In this document: positions 1 through 5,235 of the stretch, piece by piece
Layout of the letters: every line of letters starts with the position of its first letter
Numbering within the stretch: position 1 is the stretch's first letter
Source of the DNA: Clostridia bacterium
Lineage (GTDB): Bacteria > Bacillota_A > Clostridia > Christensenellales > Aristaeellaceae
Length of the DNA: 7,112 nt
Assembly: GCA_017398245.1 (NCBI GenBank)
Contig: JAFQGN010000052.1
Span: 1 to 7,112, forward strand
Direction of reading: 5' to 3'
Translations under genes and position numbers: made by a program
Notes under the pieces: generated by a model
The model's database searches: none
Told to the model about the DNA's origin: nothing
Seen by the model: the letters and a program-made list of their open reading frames with translations, nothing else

Positions 1-2
1 AA

Positions 3-647
3 GATGCCGATTGGTTCCATTTCACCGGCATCACTCCGGCTCTGGGCTCCAATCTGGTCGAAACCTGCCGTCAGGCCTGTAAGGCCGCCAAGGCCATGGG
101 CGTGAAGATCTCCTGCGATCTGAACTATCGCGGCAAGCTTTGGACCCGCGATGAAGCCCGCGAGGCCATGACCGATCTGTGCCAGTATATTGACGTCTGC
201 ATCGCCAACGAAGAAGACGCTAAGGACGTGTTTGGCATCGAAGCCGAAAACACCGATATCTATGGCGGCAAGTTGGATCACAGCGCATATAAGTCCGTTG
301 CAAAGCAGCTCAAAGATAAGTTCGGCTTTGAGAAGGTCGCCATCACTCTGCGCAGCTCCATTTCCGCCAACGATAACGATTGGGCTGGTATGCTCTATGA
401 CGGCGAGGAGTATTGCTTCTCCAAGTCTTACCACCTGCATATCGTGGACCGCGTCGGCGGCGGCGATTCCTTCGGCGCAGGTCTGATCTACTCTCTGCTC
501 AGTGGCAAGACCGCTCAGCAGGCGATCGAGTTCGCCGTTGCTGCCTCTGCCCTGAAGCACTCCATCGAAGGCGATTTCAACCTCGTCTCCGTTTCTGAAG
601 TGGAAAAGCTCGCCGGCGGCGATGGCTCCGGCCGCGTCCAGCGCTGA
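3..647 (+). CDS. kdgK: PfkB-family sugar kinase, probably 2-keto-3-deoxygluconate kinase (5'-truncated)
   Basis: This is the C-terminal 214 residues of a ribokinase/PfkB-fold kinase; the N-terminal third or so lies left of the window. The frame is open from base 3 and reads FHFTGITPALG before the first ATG at 96, so that ATG is internal. Visible marks are CDLNYRGKLW (about base 114 on), a segment typical of KDG kinases, and the PfkB signature 2 DRVGGGDSFGAG, with the catalytic-base Asp codon at 465-467 inside the anion-hole GGGD. Family knowledge: KdgK phosphorylates 2-keto-3-deoxygluconate with ATP to KDPG, which aldolase then splits, in cytosolic uronate and pectin breakdown. The substrate is inferred; a fructokinase or other PfkB sugar kinase is the main alternative. 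The gene ends in TGA and is followed 13 bases later by a strong terminator, so it closes its transcription unit. No frameshift is visible. Confidence 0.8.
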   Translation, partial: DADWFHFTGITPALGSNLVETCRQACKAAKAMGVKISCDLNYRGKLWTRDEAREAMTDLCQYIDVCIANEEDAKDVFGIEAENTDIYGGKLDHSAYKSVAKQLKDKFGFEKVAITLRSSISANDNDWAGMLYDGEEYCFSKSYHLHIVDRVGGGDSFGAGLIYSLLSGKTAQQAIEFAVAASALKHSIEGDFNLVSVSEVEKLAGGDGSGRVQR

Positions 648-660
648 TTCAAACCATAGC

Positions 661-695
661 ACAAGAGCCCTGCAGATCTGCAGGGCTCTTGTTTT
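661..695 (+). terminator. Intrinsic terminator of the sugar kinase gene
   Basis: Bases 661-692 form a perfect 32-bp palindrome (arm ACAAGAGCCCTGCAGA and its exact complement). In RNA it folds as a 14-bp stem with a GAUC loop. The distal arm runs into TTTT at 692-695. It starts 13 bases after the kinase stop codon and serves plus-strand transcription. The T-tract is short, but the stem is unusually long and GC-rich. Confidence 0.85.
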
Positions 696-721
696 AGGAA
701 AACATCCTATATACTGTTTTT

Positions 722-761
722 GATAAAATAAAAAGCGTTGGAACGAAAATTCCAACGCTTT
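722..761 (-). terminator. Intrinsic terminator of tRNA-Pro
   Basis: On the minus strand a 12-bp stem (arms 750-761 and 732-743, core GCGTTGG/CCAACGC) with a 6-nt loop is followed by the T-rich run TTTATTTTATCA. The hairpin begins right at the encoded CCA end of the tRNA, so primary transcripts stop immediately after the tRNA. It lies back to back with the kinase terminator and insulates the convergent units. Confidence 0.85.
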
Positions 762-837
762 GGTCTGGGTGGAGAGATTTGAACTCTCGGCCTCTTGAAC
801 CCCATTCAAGCACGCTACCAAGCTGCGCTACACCCAG
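761..837 (-). tRNA. tRNA-Pro (anticodon GGG)
   Basis: The minus strand folds into a complete 77-nt cloverleaf. The acceptor stem CTGGGTG/CACCCAG pairs perfectly. The D arm is GCGC/GCGT with one G-U pair and an AGCTTGGTA loop. The anticodon stem is CTTGA/TCAAG with loop ATGGGGT, so the anticodon is GGG (plus-strand bases 801-803). The variable loop is AGGCC, and the T arm is GAGAG-TTCAAAT-CTCTC. The discriminator base is A, and CCA is encoded in the DNA (761-763 on the plus strand). GGG decodes CCC and CCU proline codons. The gene stands alone with its own promoter and terminator. Confidence 0.97.
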
Positions 838-862
838 TCATTGTTGCCTCGCAACGAAATAT

Positions 863-891
863 AGTATACCACTGAGAGGCTGAAAAGTCAA
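863..891 (-). promoter_or_regulatory. sigma-A promoter of tRNA-Pro
   Basis: On the minus strand, -35 TTGACT (plus 886-891) and -10 TATACT (plus 863-868) are separated by exactly 17 bases. The -10 is extended (TGGTATACT). The predicted start near 856 gives a leader of about 19 nt, which contains a small GTTGC/GCAAC hairpin (843-855). The near-consensus elements fit a strongly expressed stable RNA. Confidence 0.85.
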
Positions 892-892
892 T

Positions 893-926
893 GCAAATTT
901 CAGAAAAAAAGCAAATTTACCAGAAA
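893..926 (-). repeat. Duplicated A/T-rich element upstream of the tRNA promoter (candidate UP element)
   Basis: Two near-copies of GCAAATTT-(0 or 2 bases)-CAGAAA lie at 893-906 and 911-926 on the plus strand, offset by 18 bases and separated by an A-run. On the minus strand they sit immediately upstream of the tRNA -35 box. A/T tracts there are the usual position for UP elements that contact the RNA polymerase alpha C-terminal domains. The function is inferred from position and composition only. Confidence 0.5.
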
Positions 927-941
927 TATACAGTAAGAGAA

Positions 942-969
942 TGGGCGGCTGTTAAAGCGCAACCGCCCA
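942..969 (-). terminator. Hairpin after the ZIP transporter gene, weak terminator candidate
   Basis: TGGGCGG (942-948) pairs perfectly with CCGCCCA (963-969) around a 14-nt loop. On the minus strand it begins 5 bases past the transporter stop codon. The bases that follow (TTCTCTTACTG) are only moderately T-rich, so this may be a weak intrinsic terminator or a 3'-end stabilising hairpin. Confidence 0.5.
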
Positions 970-974
970 ATTTA

Positions 975-1727
975 TCAAATCATGGTATCCATCAAAAGCA
1001 TCACGATGAAGCCGATCAACAGCGAATACGTCGCAAGCCGTTCATTGCCGTGCCCATGCGTCTCAGGAATCATTTCATCCGAAACGACATACAGCATCGT
1101 ACCGCCTGCGAACGCCAGCGCGAAGGGGAGGATCATTGCCGATACGGAAGCGGCGAAGAACCCGACGAATGTGCCGATCACTTCAACGAGACCAGTCATA
1201 GATGCGATGAACAATGTGCGCTTGGGCGTAACGCCCGCCAGCAGCAGCGGAGCGATGATCACAAGGCCTTCCGGCACGTTCTGCAGTGCGATCCCCAGTG
1301 TTACCGTAAGCGCGCTTTCGATGTCGCCTGAGCCAAAGCTGACGCCTGCGGCAAGCCCTTCCGGGAAGTTGTGCAGGGCGATGGCCATCACAAACAGCAT
1401 GACCTTGCCGATACTTCCGTTTCCGTTGTGCTGTTCAATATCGACGCCGCTGATTCGGTGCAGATGCGGCGTGAGCTTATCCATCATGTTCAGGAACACC
1501 GCGCCGGCCAGAATGCCTGCAACGACCATCCAGACTTTGGATGTCCCGCTCATTTCCACCGCGGGCAGGATCAAGCCAAGCACGGCAGCCGCAAGCATAA
1601 CGCCAGCCGCAAACCCGCTGATCGCATCGTTCCATTTATGCGGGATTTTGCGAAAGACAAAGCCGAGCAGCGCGCCCAGCAGAGTAGAACCTCCAATTCC
1701 TAAAGCTGTCAACAGTACGGGCAGCAT
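975..1727 (-). CDS. ZIP-family divalent metal transporter
   Basis: A 250-aa integral membrane protein of the ZIP (GufA/ZupT-like) family, which moves Zn2+ and often Fe2+ or Mn2+ into the cytoplasm. About eight hydrophobic segments are visible. The family metal-site motifs are both present: HNFPEG at residues 119-124 (TM4) and QNVPEG at 149-154 (TM5), where the first position is Gln rather than His, as in GufA-type members. TM6 carries a Glu (E182). Loops hold possible metal-holding His residues (HLHR at 88-91, ETHGHG at 222-227). The length matches bacterial ZIPs (about 250-260 aa). The ATG at 1727 has an AAAGG site about 11 bases upstream, and the first TM begins within 10 residues, so I keep this start. 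The stop is TGA. The gene lies 105 bases downstream of the DUF2779 gene on the same strand. Metal specificity cannot be read from sequence. A palindrome over its probable promoter suggests metal-responsive control. Confidence 0.9.
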   Translation of the reverse strand: MLPVLLTALGIGGSTLLGALLGFVFRKIPHKWNDAISGFAAGVMLAAAVLGLILPAVEMSGTSKVWMVVAGILAGAVFLNMMDKLTPHLHRISGVDIEQHNGNGSIGKVMLFVMAIALHNFPEGLAAGVSFGSGDIESALTVTLGIALQNVPEGLVIIAPLLLAGVTPKRTLFIASMTGLVEVIGTFVGFFAASVSAMILPFALAFAGGTMLYVVSDEMIPETHGHGNERLATYSLLIGFIVMLLMDTMI

Positions 1728-1750
1728 ATGAGCACCAGCCTTTCAAAATC

Positions 1751-1769
1751 TTTATATACATTATATAAA
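1751..1769 (-). promoter_or_regulatory. AT-rich inverted repeat over the probable -10 box of the ZIP gene (operator candidate)
   Basis: TTTATATA (1751-1758), 3 bases, then TATATAAA (1762-1769) is a perfect 8+8 dyad centred about 33 bases upstream of the transporter start codon. It contains a minus-strand TATAAT (1760-1765), the best -10 candidate. The -35 is poor (TTCATG, 1783-1788, 17-base spacer). A weak -35 with a dyad over the -10 fits a repressed or activated metal-response promoter, but AT-rich -10 regions are self-complementary by chance fairly often. A second TATACT on the minus strand (1796-1801) could also be used. Confidence 0.4.
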
Positions 1770-1832
1770 CCGCACACAATTGCATGAAACACCGCAGTAT
1801 ACCTTATGCGAAAAGGGATATCTGAGTGCCGC

Positions 1833-3224
1833 TCAGCCCTGCACAACTGCTTCCAGCTTTTGCAGAATGCGTACCAGCGAAAGCGTATCCATCGCGCAAT
1901 ACTCCTGCAGGCTTCGCTCCGTTTCGGCACGCTGCTTTTTCGGCATAGAGCCTGTTTTTTCGTAGGCGTGCATGGCGTCTTCGCCGTTTTGCACACCCTC
2001 CAGCGCTTCGTAAGACAGGGTTTCGTCTATCGCAGGCAATACATGCTTGAGGGAGCAAGATCCCTCCATACGCCTGTCGTAATACATTCTGTCGCGGAAC
2101 GGGCCGAGCATATCGCGCATATTGGCGGCGATCTTCATCAGATGCTCTTTCAGATCCGGGAAGAGCTGCGCAAGAGATACGACTACGCTTTTCTCAAGCC
2201 CGCTCGAATACACGACGACGCAAGCGTTCCTGGGGATGTCTCTGCACAGTCCTTCGGCGATCTGCCTCCTAGGGTCAGTTCCATGCGGAACAAATACACC
2301 GCTGTGGGTTACTGGGCCGCGCTTTTTATCCATGCCGTGCACGGAATACAGAAACGCGCACTGCGTAAACGGCTTCATCCCAGCAAAAGGGGGAATGGCA
2401 GGCTGATACGATTCAAAGTCCAGAAACCGCACCGGATACCAGATGTTACCCAGAAACTTTTGCAGCGCGGGCGCGTTGATCAGCGGCGGGCTGTTTTCCA
2501 GTTCACATCGAACCTGCATTTTCTGCGGTTTAGGCAGCTTTGCGTATTTTAGGCATTCTTCAAAACGAATTACGCCTTTTCGGTACAACTGAAACTTTCG
2601 CCTGTTTGACATGCCGACGATGGAGAACACATTCGGCTTTGGCAGCCGTGCGCTGCATACCTTCCAGTATGGGCATTCGCGGGGCTTGAGGCAGCTTTCG
2701 AACAGTTCTCTCTCCGGCGCGCTCATATCCATCTCAGTCGCCTTCATTTGCGCAAGAAGGTTCTTCACGGCATTTACATGCGTCTGAGCGCGCTCGGTGA
2801 TATCCTGCTCAATGTATAGTTCCTTCCAATCGGTCGCGCCTGCGCGCACATAATCCGGAGAAATGAGCAATGCCGTTACTTTGCGGATCGGCAGGCCGAT
2901 CTGAGCAAATACATGCATGATGAACGATGCTTCCCAAACCAGTGTCTCGCGCAAGTGGAGAGAGTTCGTGTCCATCAGCAATTCCCAACCGTCCGCACGG
3001 CGCACGAGAAGATCCGCATAGGCGACGGCATTGTTCTTGCGCGCCTTTCGGCCAATGTAGAATTCTTCAGCCGGAACAGAGGCGAGCGAGCGCAGGGCAT
3101 ACGCCGCATCCAGACAAAGCGGTACGCGATCCAAAGCGGGCGCAGCGCCGCTTTTGCGCTGTAGATACATGGCCTTTGGGCATTTTCGGTATGTAAGAAG
3201 ATCTGCGATCGTAAACGCCTGCAT
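1833..3224 (-). CDS. DUF2779 protein: Cas4/RecB-like Fe-S N-terminal half fused to a DEDD-exonuclease-like half
   Basis: A 463-aa cytosolic protein with two recognisable halves. Residues 1 to about 190 follow the Cas4/AddB-type PD-(D/E)XK plan. One Cys lies near the N-terminus (LTYRKCPKAMYL, C15) and three lie after the nuclease core (C178, C184, C190 in CLKPRECPYWKVC), the usual layout for a 4Fe-4S cluster. The core keeps the first Asp (ADLLV, D71), but the expected E-x-K in the next strand reads LLMDTNS (M84, T86), so metal-dependent cleavage by this half is doubtful. Residues about 265-460 match DUF2779, an RNase H-fold DEDD-like domain: FLDFESY (D269, E271), VVVYSSGLEK (339-345), NMRDMLGPF (about 368-375), GSCSLKHVLP (about 389-397) and EYCAMDT (D446). 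Family function is unproven; nucleic-acid processing is the inference. I chose the ATG at 3224 because GGAGGG lies 9 bases upstream. The in-frame TTG at 3248 has no such site. Confidence 0.85.
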   Translation of the reverse strand: MQAFTIADLLTYRKCPKAMYLQRKSGAAPALDRVPLCLDAAYALRSLASVPAEEFYIGRKARKNNAVAYADLLVRRADGWELLMDTNSLHLRETLVWEASFIMHVFAQIGLPIRKVTALLISPDYVRAGATDWKELYIEQDITERAQTHVNAVKNLLAQMKATEMDMSAPERELFESCLKPRECPYWKVCSARLPKPNVFSIVGMSNRRKFQLYRKGVIRFEECLKYAKLPKPQKMQVRCELENSPPLINAPALQKFLGNIWYPVRFLDFESYQPAIPPFAGMKPFTQCAFLYSVHGMDKKRGPVTHSGVFVPHGTDPRRQIAEGLCRDIPRNACVVVYSSGLEKSVVVSLAQLFPDLKEHLMKIAANMRDMLGPFRDRMYYDRRMEGSCSLKHVLPAIDETLSYEALEGVQNGEDAMHAYEKTGSMPKKQRAETERSLQEYCAMDTLSLVRILQKLEAVVQG

Positions 3225-3233
3225 GTTGTGGAT

Positions 3234-3239
3234 CCCTCC
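3234..3239 (-). promoter_or_regulatory. Shine-Dalgarno site fixing the start of the DUF2779 gene
   Basis: GGAGGG on the minus strand lies 9 bases upstream of the ATG at 3224-3222. It falls inside the longer reading frame that would begin at a TTG (3248-3246), so it argues for the shorter 463-aa product. Confidence 0.8.
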
Positions 3240-3256
3240 GTAAAACAATACACATC

Positions 3257-3265
3257 AGTATACCA
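3257..3265 (-). promoter_or_regulatory. Extended -10 promoter of the DUF2779 gene
   Basis: The minus strand reads TGGTATACT, a TGn-extended -10 box with 5 of 6 matches to TATAAT. There is no good -35 at 16-18 bases, as is common for extended -10 promoters. The predicted start near 3250 leaves a leader of about 25 nt that contains the GGAGGG site. Confidence 0.6.
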
Positions 3266-3325
3266 CATATTTCACATCTGCAGATAGACCAAAGCTAAGT
3301 TATCCTAAATGTAACAGCAGAAAGG

Positions 3326-3355
3326 TTGGCTGAACACATGTAAACATGGTATAAT
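3326..3355 (+). promoter_or_regulatory. sigma-A promoter of the DUF1846 gene
   Basis: The -35 TTGGCT (3326-3331) and a consensus, TGn-extended -10 TGGTATAAT (3347-3355) are separated by 18 bases. Transcription should begin near 3362, about 88 bases before the start codon. The promoter diverges from the DUF2779 promoter, with their -10 boxes about 90 bp apart. Confidence 0.8.
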
Positions 3356-3361
3356 TTAATG

Positions 3362-3449
3362 TGAAGTTTGCAAATCGGCAGGGCGCTTTGTGCCGCCGGC
3401 CGGTTGTGTTCCGTTAGGGTTGTTTTCAACAAAGGAGTGTCGTTTGGCC
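3362..3449 (+). other. Untranslated leader of the DUF1846 gene with possible hairpins
   Basis: About 88 nt lie between the predicted start of transcription and the ATG. CGGCA (3376-3380) can pair with TGCCG (3391-3395). A GTTG-TTTT-CAAC mini-hairpin (3419-3430) abuts the ribosome site AAAGGAG (3431-3437). I do not recognise a riboswitch class, and no T-tract marks an attenuator. The pairing is short and may be chance. Confidence 0.35.
3431..3437 (+). promoter_or_regulatory. Shine-Dalgarno site of the DUF1846 gene; two possible starts
   Basis: AAAGGAG lies 12 bases before the ATG at 3450 and 6 bases before an in-frame TTG at 3444. The TTG has tighter spacing, but the ATG gives the usual family N-terminus (MRIGFDN). 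The choice changes the protein by only two residues. Confidence 0.65.
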
Positions 3450-4931
3450 ATGCGTATCGGTTTTGATAACGGTGAGTATCTGCGCCTGCAGTCTGAGCAT
3501 ATCCGCAAGCGCATTGAACAGTTCGGCGGCAAGCTCTACATGGAATTCGGCGGAAAGCTTTTTGACGATTATCATGCATCGCGCGTTTTGCCGGGTTTTG
3601 CGCCCGACAGCAAGATCCGCATGCTTGAGCAGCTCAAGGACGATCTGGAAGTCGTCATCACCATCAATGCAAACGATATCGAAAAGAACAAAGTGCGCGG
3701 AGATCTCGGTATCGCTTACGATGAAGATACCCTGCGCCTGATGGATAATTTCCGCAGCCTCGGCATCTATGTCGGCGGCGTTGTCATCGCGCAGTACGCC
3801 GGCCAGCCCGGGGCAGACGCCTTCATCCGCAAGCTCAGCCTGCTTGGCATCAAGGCCTATAAGCATTATCCGATCCCCGGCTATCCCTCCGATGTCAAGC
3901 GCATCGTGAGCGATGAAGGCTATGGCCGGAACGATTTTATCGAAACCACGCATTCTCTGGTCGTCGTCACGGCCCCCGGCCCCGGCAGCGGCAAGATGGC
4001 CACCTGCCTTTCCCAGCTCTATCACGAGCACAAGAGGGGAGTGCAGGCCGGCTATGCAAAGTTTGAAACCTTCCCCGTGTGGAACATGCCGCTGCGCCAT
4101 CCGGTCAATCTGGCTTATGAAGCGGCAACGGTCGATCTGAGCGACGTCAATATGATCGATCCGTACCATCTGGAGGCTTACGGCAAAACTGCGGTCAATT
4201 ATAACCGCGATGTTGAAATTTTCCCCGTCTTGCGTGCTATCTTTGAACGCATTCAGGGCACTTGCCCCTATTCTTCGCCTACCGATATGGGCGTGAACAT
4301 GCTCGGCTCCTGCATCGCCGATGAGGAAGTCGTTATCGAGGCGGCAAAGAAAGAGATCGTACGTCGCTATTACGCCGCGCAGGTCGAAATGCGCAAGGGC
4401 AACGGCGAGATCGAACCTGTGCAGAAGTTGGAGCTGCTCATGAACCAGGCCGGTATCTCTTCCGACGTGCTGCCGGAAATCAGCACGGCCCTGCTTAAGG
4501 CGGAAACGACCGGCGCGCCTGCCGCGGCGATGACCTTGCCCGATGGTACCATGGTGACCGGCAAGACCAGCGCGCAGCTTGGTGCAGCGTCTTCTCTGCT
4601 GCTCAACGCGCTCAAGCATCTGGGCGGTATCAACAAATCGCTTGATATTATCTCCTCGCAGATCTTGGAGCCGATCTGCCATCTCAAAACCGAGCACCTT
4701 GGCAACGCCAATCCGCGTTTGCATTCGGACGAAGTGCTCATTGCGCTCTCCATCTGCGCCGTGACTAATCCCGTTGCGGAGATCGCCATGCAGCAGCTGG
4801 AAAAGCTTGCCGGCTGCGATGCGCATTTTACCGTTATTCTCTCCAGCGTGGATGAACAGACGTTCAAAAAGCTTGGCGTGAATGTAAGCTGCCAGCCCAA
4901 ATACGAGCGCCAGCATCTGTACCATAAATAA
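3450..4931 (+). CDS. UPF0371/DUF1846 family protein with a P-loop-like motif
   Basis: A 493-aa soluble protein that matches the UPF0371 (DUF1846) family over its full length; the family is about 490-500 aa. Conserved blocks, in order, are GKLYMEFGGKLFDDYHASRV (near the N-terminus), NANDIEKNKVRGDLGIAYD, a glycine-rich GPGSGK (residues 177-182, K182) resembling a Walker A loop, GYAKFETFPVWNMPLRHPVN, DVNMIDPYHLEAYGKTAVN, SPTDMGVNMLGS, VTGKTS, and HLGNANPRLHSDEVLIALSI near the C-terminus. The biochemical role of the family is not known to me. Nucleotide binding by the GPGSGK loop is an inference. The start is the ATG at 3450; an in-frame GTG at 3390 would add 20 residues that include the ribosome site and is rejected. 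The gene is monocistronic, between its own promoter and a strong terminator. Long open frames lie opposite it, but only as codon-bias shadows. Confidence 0.93.
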   Translation: MRIGFDNGEYLRLQSEHIRKRIEQFGGKLYMEFGGKLFDDYHASRVLPGFAPDSKIRMLEQLKDDLEVVITINANDIEKNKVRGDLGIAYDEDTLRLMDNFRSLGIYVGGVVIAQYAGQPGADAFIRKLSLLGIKAYKHYPIPGYPSDVKRIVSDEGYGRNDFIETTHSLVVVTAPGPGSGKMATCLSQLYHEHKRGVQAGYAKFETFPVWNMPLRHPVNLAYEAATVDLSDVNMIDPYHLEAYGKTAVNYNRDVEIFPVLRAIFERIQGTCPYSSPTDMGVNMLGSCIADEEVVIEAAKKEIVRRYYAAQVEMRKGNGEIEPVQKLELLMNQAGISSDVLPEISTALLKAETTGAPAAAMTLPDGTMVTGKTSAQLGAASSLLLNALKHLGGINKSLDIISSQILEPICHLKTEHLGNANPRLHSDEVLIALSICAVTNPVAEIAMQQLEKLAGCDAHFTVILSSVDEQTFKKLGVNVSCQPKYERQHLYHK

Positions 4932-4938
4932 GCGAAAG

Positions 4939-4976
4939 AAAAAGTCCCTGTTCCGCAATGGAACAGGGACTTTTTT
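4939..4976. terminator. Bidirectional intrinsic terminator shared by convergent genes
   Basis: A 16-bp perfect stem (4939-4954 with 4960-4975, core GTCCCTGTTCC/GGAACAGGGAC) encloses a GCAAT loop. It is followed by T6 on the plus strand (4971-4976) and by TTTTTCTTTC on the minus strand. It ends the DUF1846 transcript on plus and the Cys-rich operon on minus. The minus-strand stop codon TAA (4977-4975) overlaps one edge of the stem. Confidence 0.92.
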
Positions 4977-5193
4977 ATCCTCGTATATAACCGAATTGGA
5001 TATCGCGAGTCACGTCTCGCAGTTCCTTTTCGCCGTCTATATACGGCTTGTACAGATCCAGAGGGTCTCCCGCACCAAACACGCCGCAGCCGCTGCAATT
5101 TTCGCAGCCGCCTCCGCTGCCGCAGCTGAGCGCTTCGCGCACGATCTGCTCTCGCTCTTCTCTCGTGGTATCCTTGATCAGAATGCTGCGCAT
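4975..5193 (-). CDS. Small Cys-rich protein (72 aa), function unknown
   Basis: A 72-aa soluble protein beginning MRSILIKDTTREEREQIVRE, a charged, probably helical N-terminus. Next come a Gly/Cys-rich patch with Cys 24, 30, 33 and 36 (C-x5-C-x2-C-x2-C) and a tail containing YKPYIDGEKELRDVTRD. It resembles short proteins widespread in Clostridia that share a TTREEREQIV start and a YIDGxxE tail. I know of no demonstrated function for them. The four cysteines could hold a metal ion or Fe-S cluster; this is inferred from spacing only. GGGAGG lies 9 bases upstream of the ATG, a strong signal that the gene is real. It is the last gene of the minus-strand operon, 42 bases after the glycosyltransferase stop codon, and its own TAA stop lies in the shared terminator. 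Confidence 0.82.
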   Translation of the reverse strand: MRSILIKDTTREEREQIVREALSCGSGGGCENCSGCGVFGAGDPLDLYKPYIDGEKELRDVTRDIQFGYIRG

Positions 5194-5202
5194 TTTTTTC
5201 TG

Positions 5203-5208
5203 CCTCCC
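5203..5208 (-). promoter_or_regulatory. Shine-Dalgarno site of the 72-aa Cys-rich gene
   Basis: GGGAGG on the minus strand lies 9 bases upstream of the ATG at 5193-5191, in the 42-bp gap after the glycosyltransferase gene. Its strength supports independent translation of this small gene. Confidence 0.8.
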
Positions 5209-5235
5209 TTCGGATACAGAATGCGCAAAACCAGC

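Noticed and set aside
761..837. tRNA-Pro as an integration site for a mobile element
   Set aside because: There is no integrase gene, no duplicated tRNA 3' end and no composition shift in the flanks.
982..1731. 249-aa plus-strand open frame opposite the ZIP gene
   Set aside because: Ser/Pro/Ile-rich shadow of a membrane protein gene; the minus strand carries both ZIP motifs.
1823..1835. Small TGAG/CTCA hairpin at the end of the DUF2779 gene as a terminator
   Set aside because: The stem is only 4 bp and the following bases are not a T-tract.
1833..3224. CRISPR- or defence-island role suggested by the Cas4-like half
   Set aside because: There is no repeat array, no cas gene and no other defence gene nearby; the neighbours are a ZIP transporter and UPF0371, so a defence label would be unsupported.
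3225..3248. TTG start adding eight residues to the DUF2779 protein
   Set aside because: The extension contains the GGAGGG site that serves the ATG at 3224, and no ribosome site precedes the TTG.
3390..3449. 20-residue in-frame N-terminal extension of the DUF1846 protein from a GTG
   Set aside because: It would translate through the AAAGGAG ribosome site, and the family N-terminus begins at MRIGFDN.
3426..4958. 510-aa open frame antisense to the DUF1846 gene
   Set aside because: It mirrors the real gene's GC-biased codons, is rich in His/Arg/Asp/Gly, has no ribosome site or recognisable domain, and covers a gene with full-length family identity.
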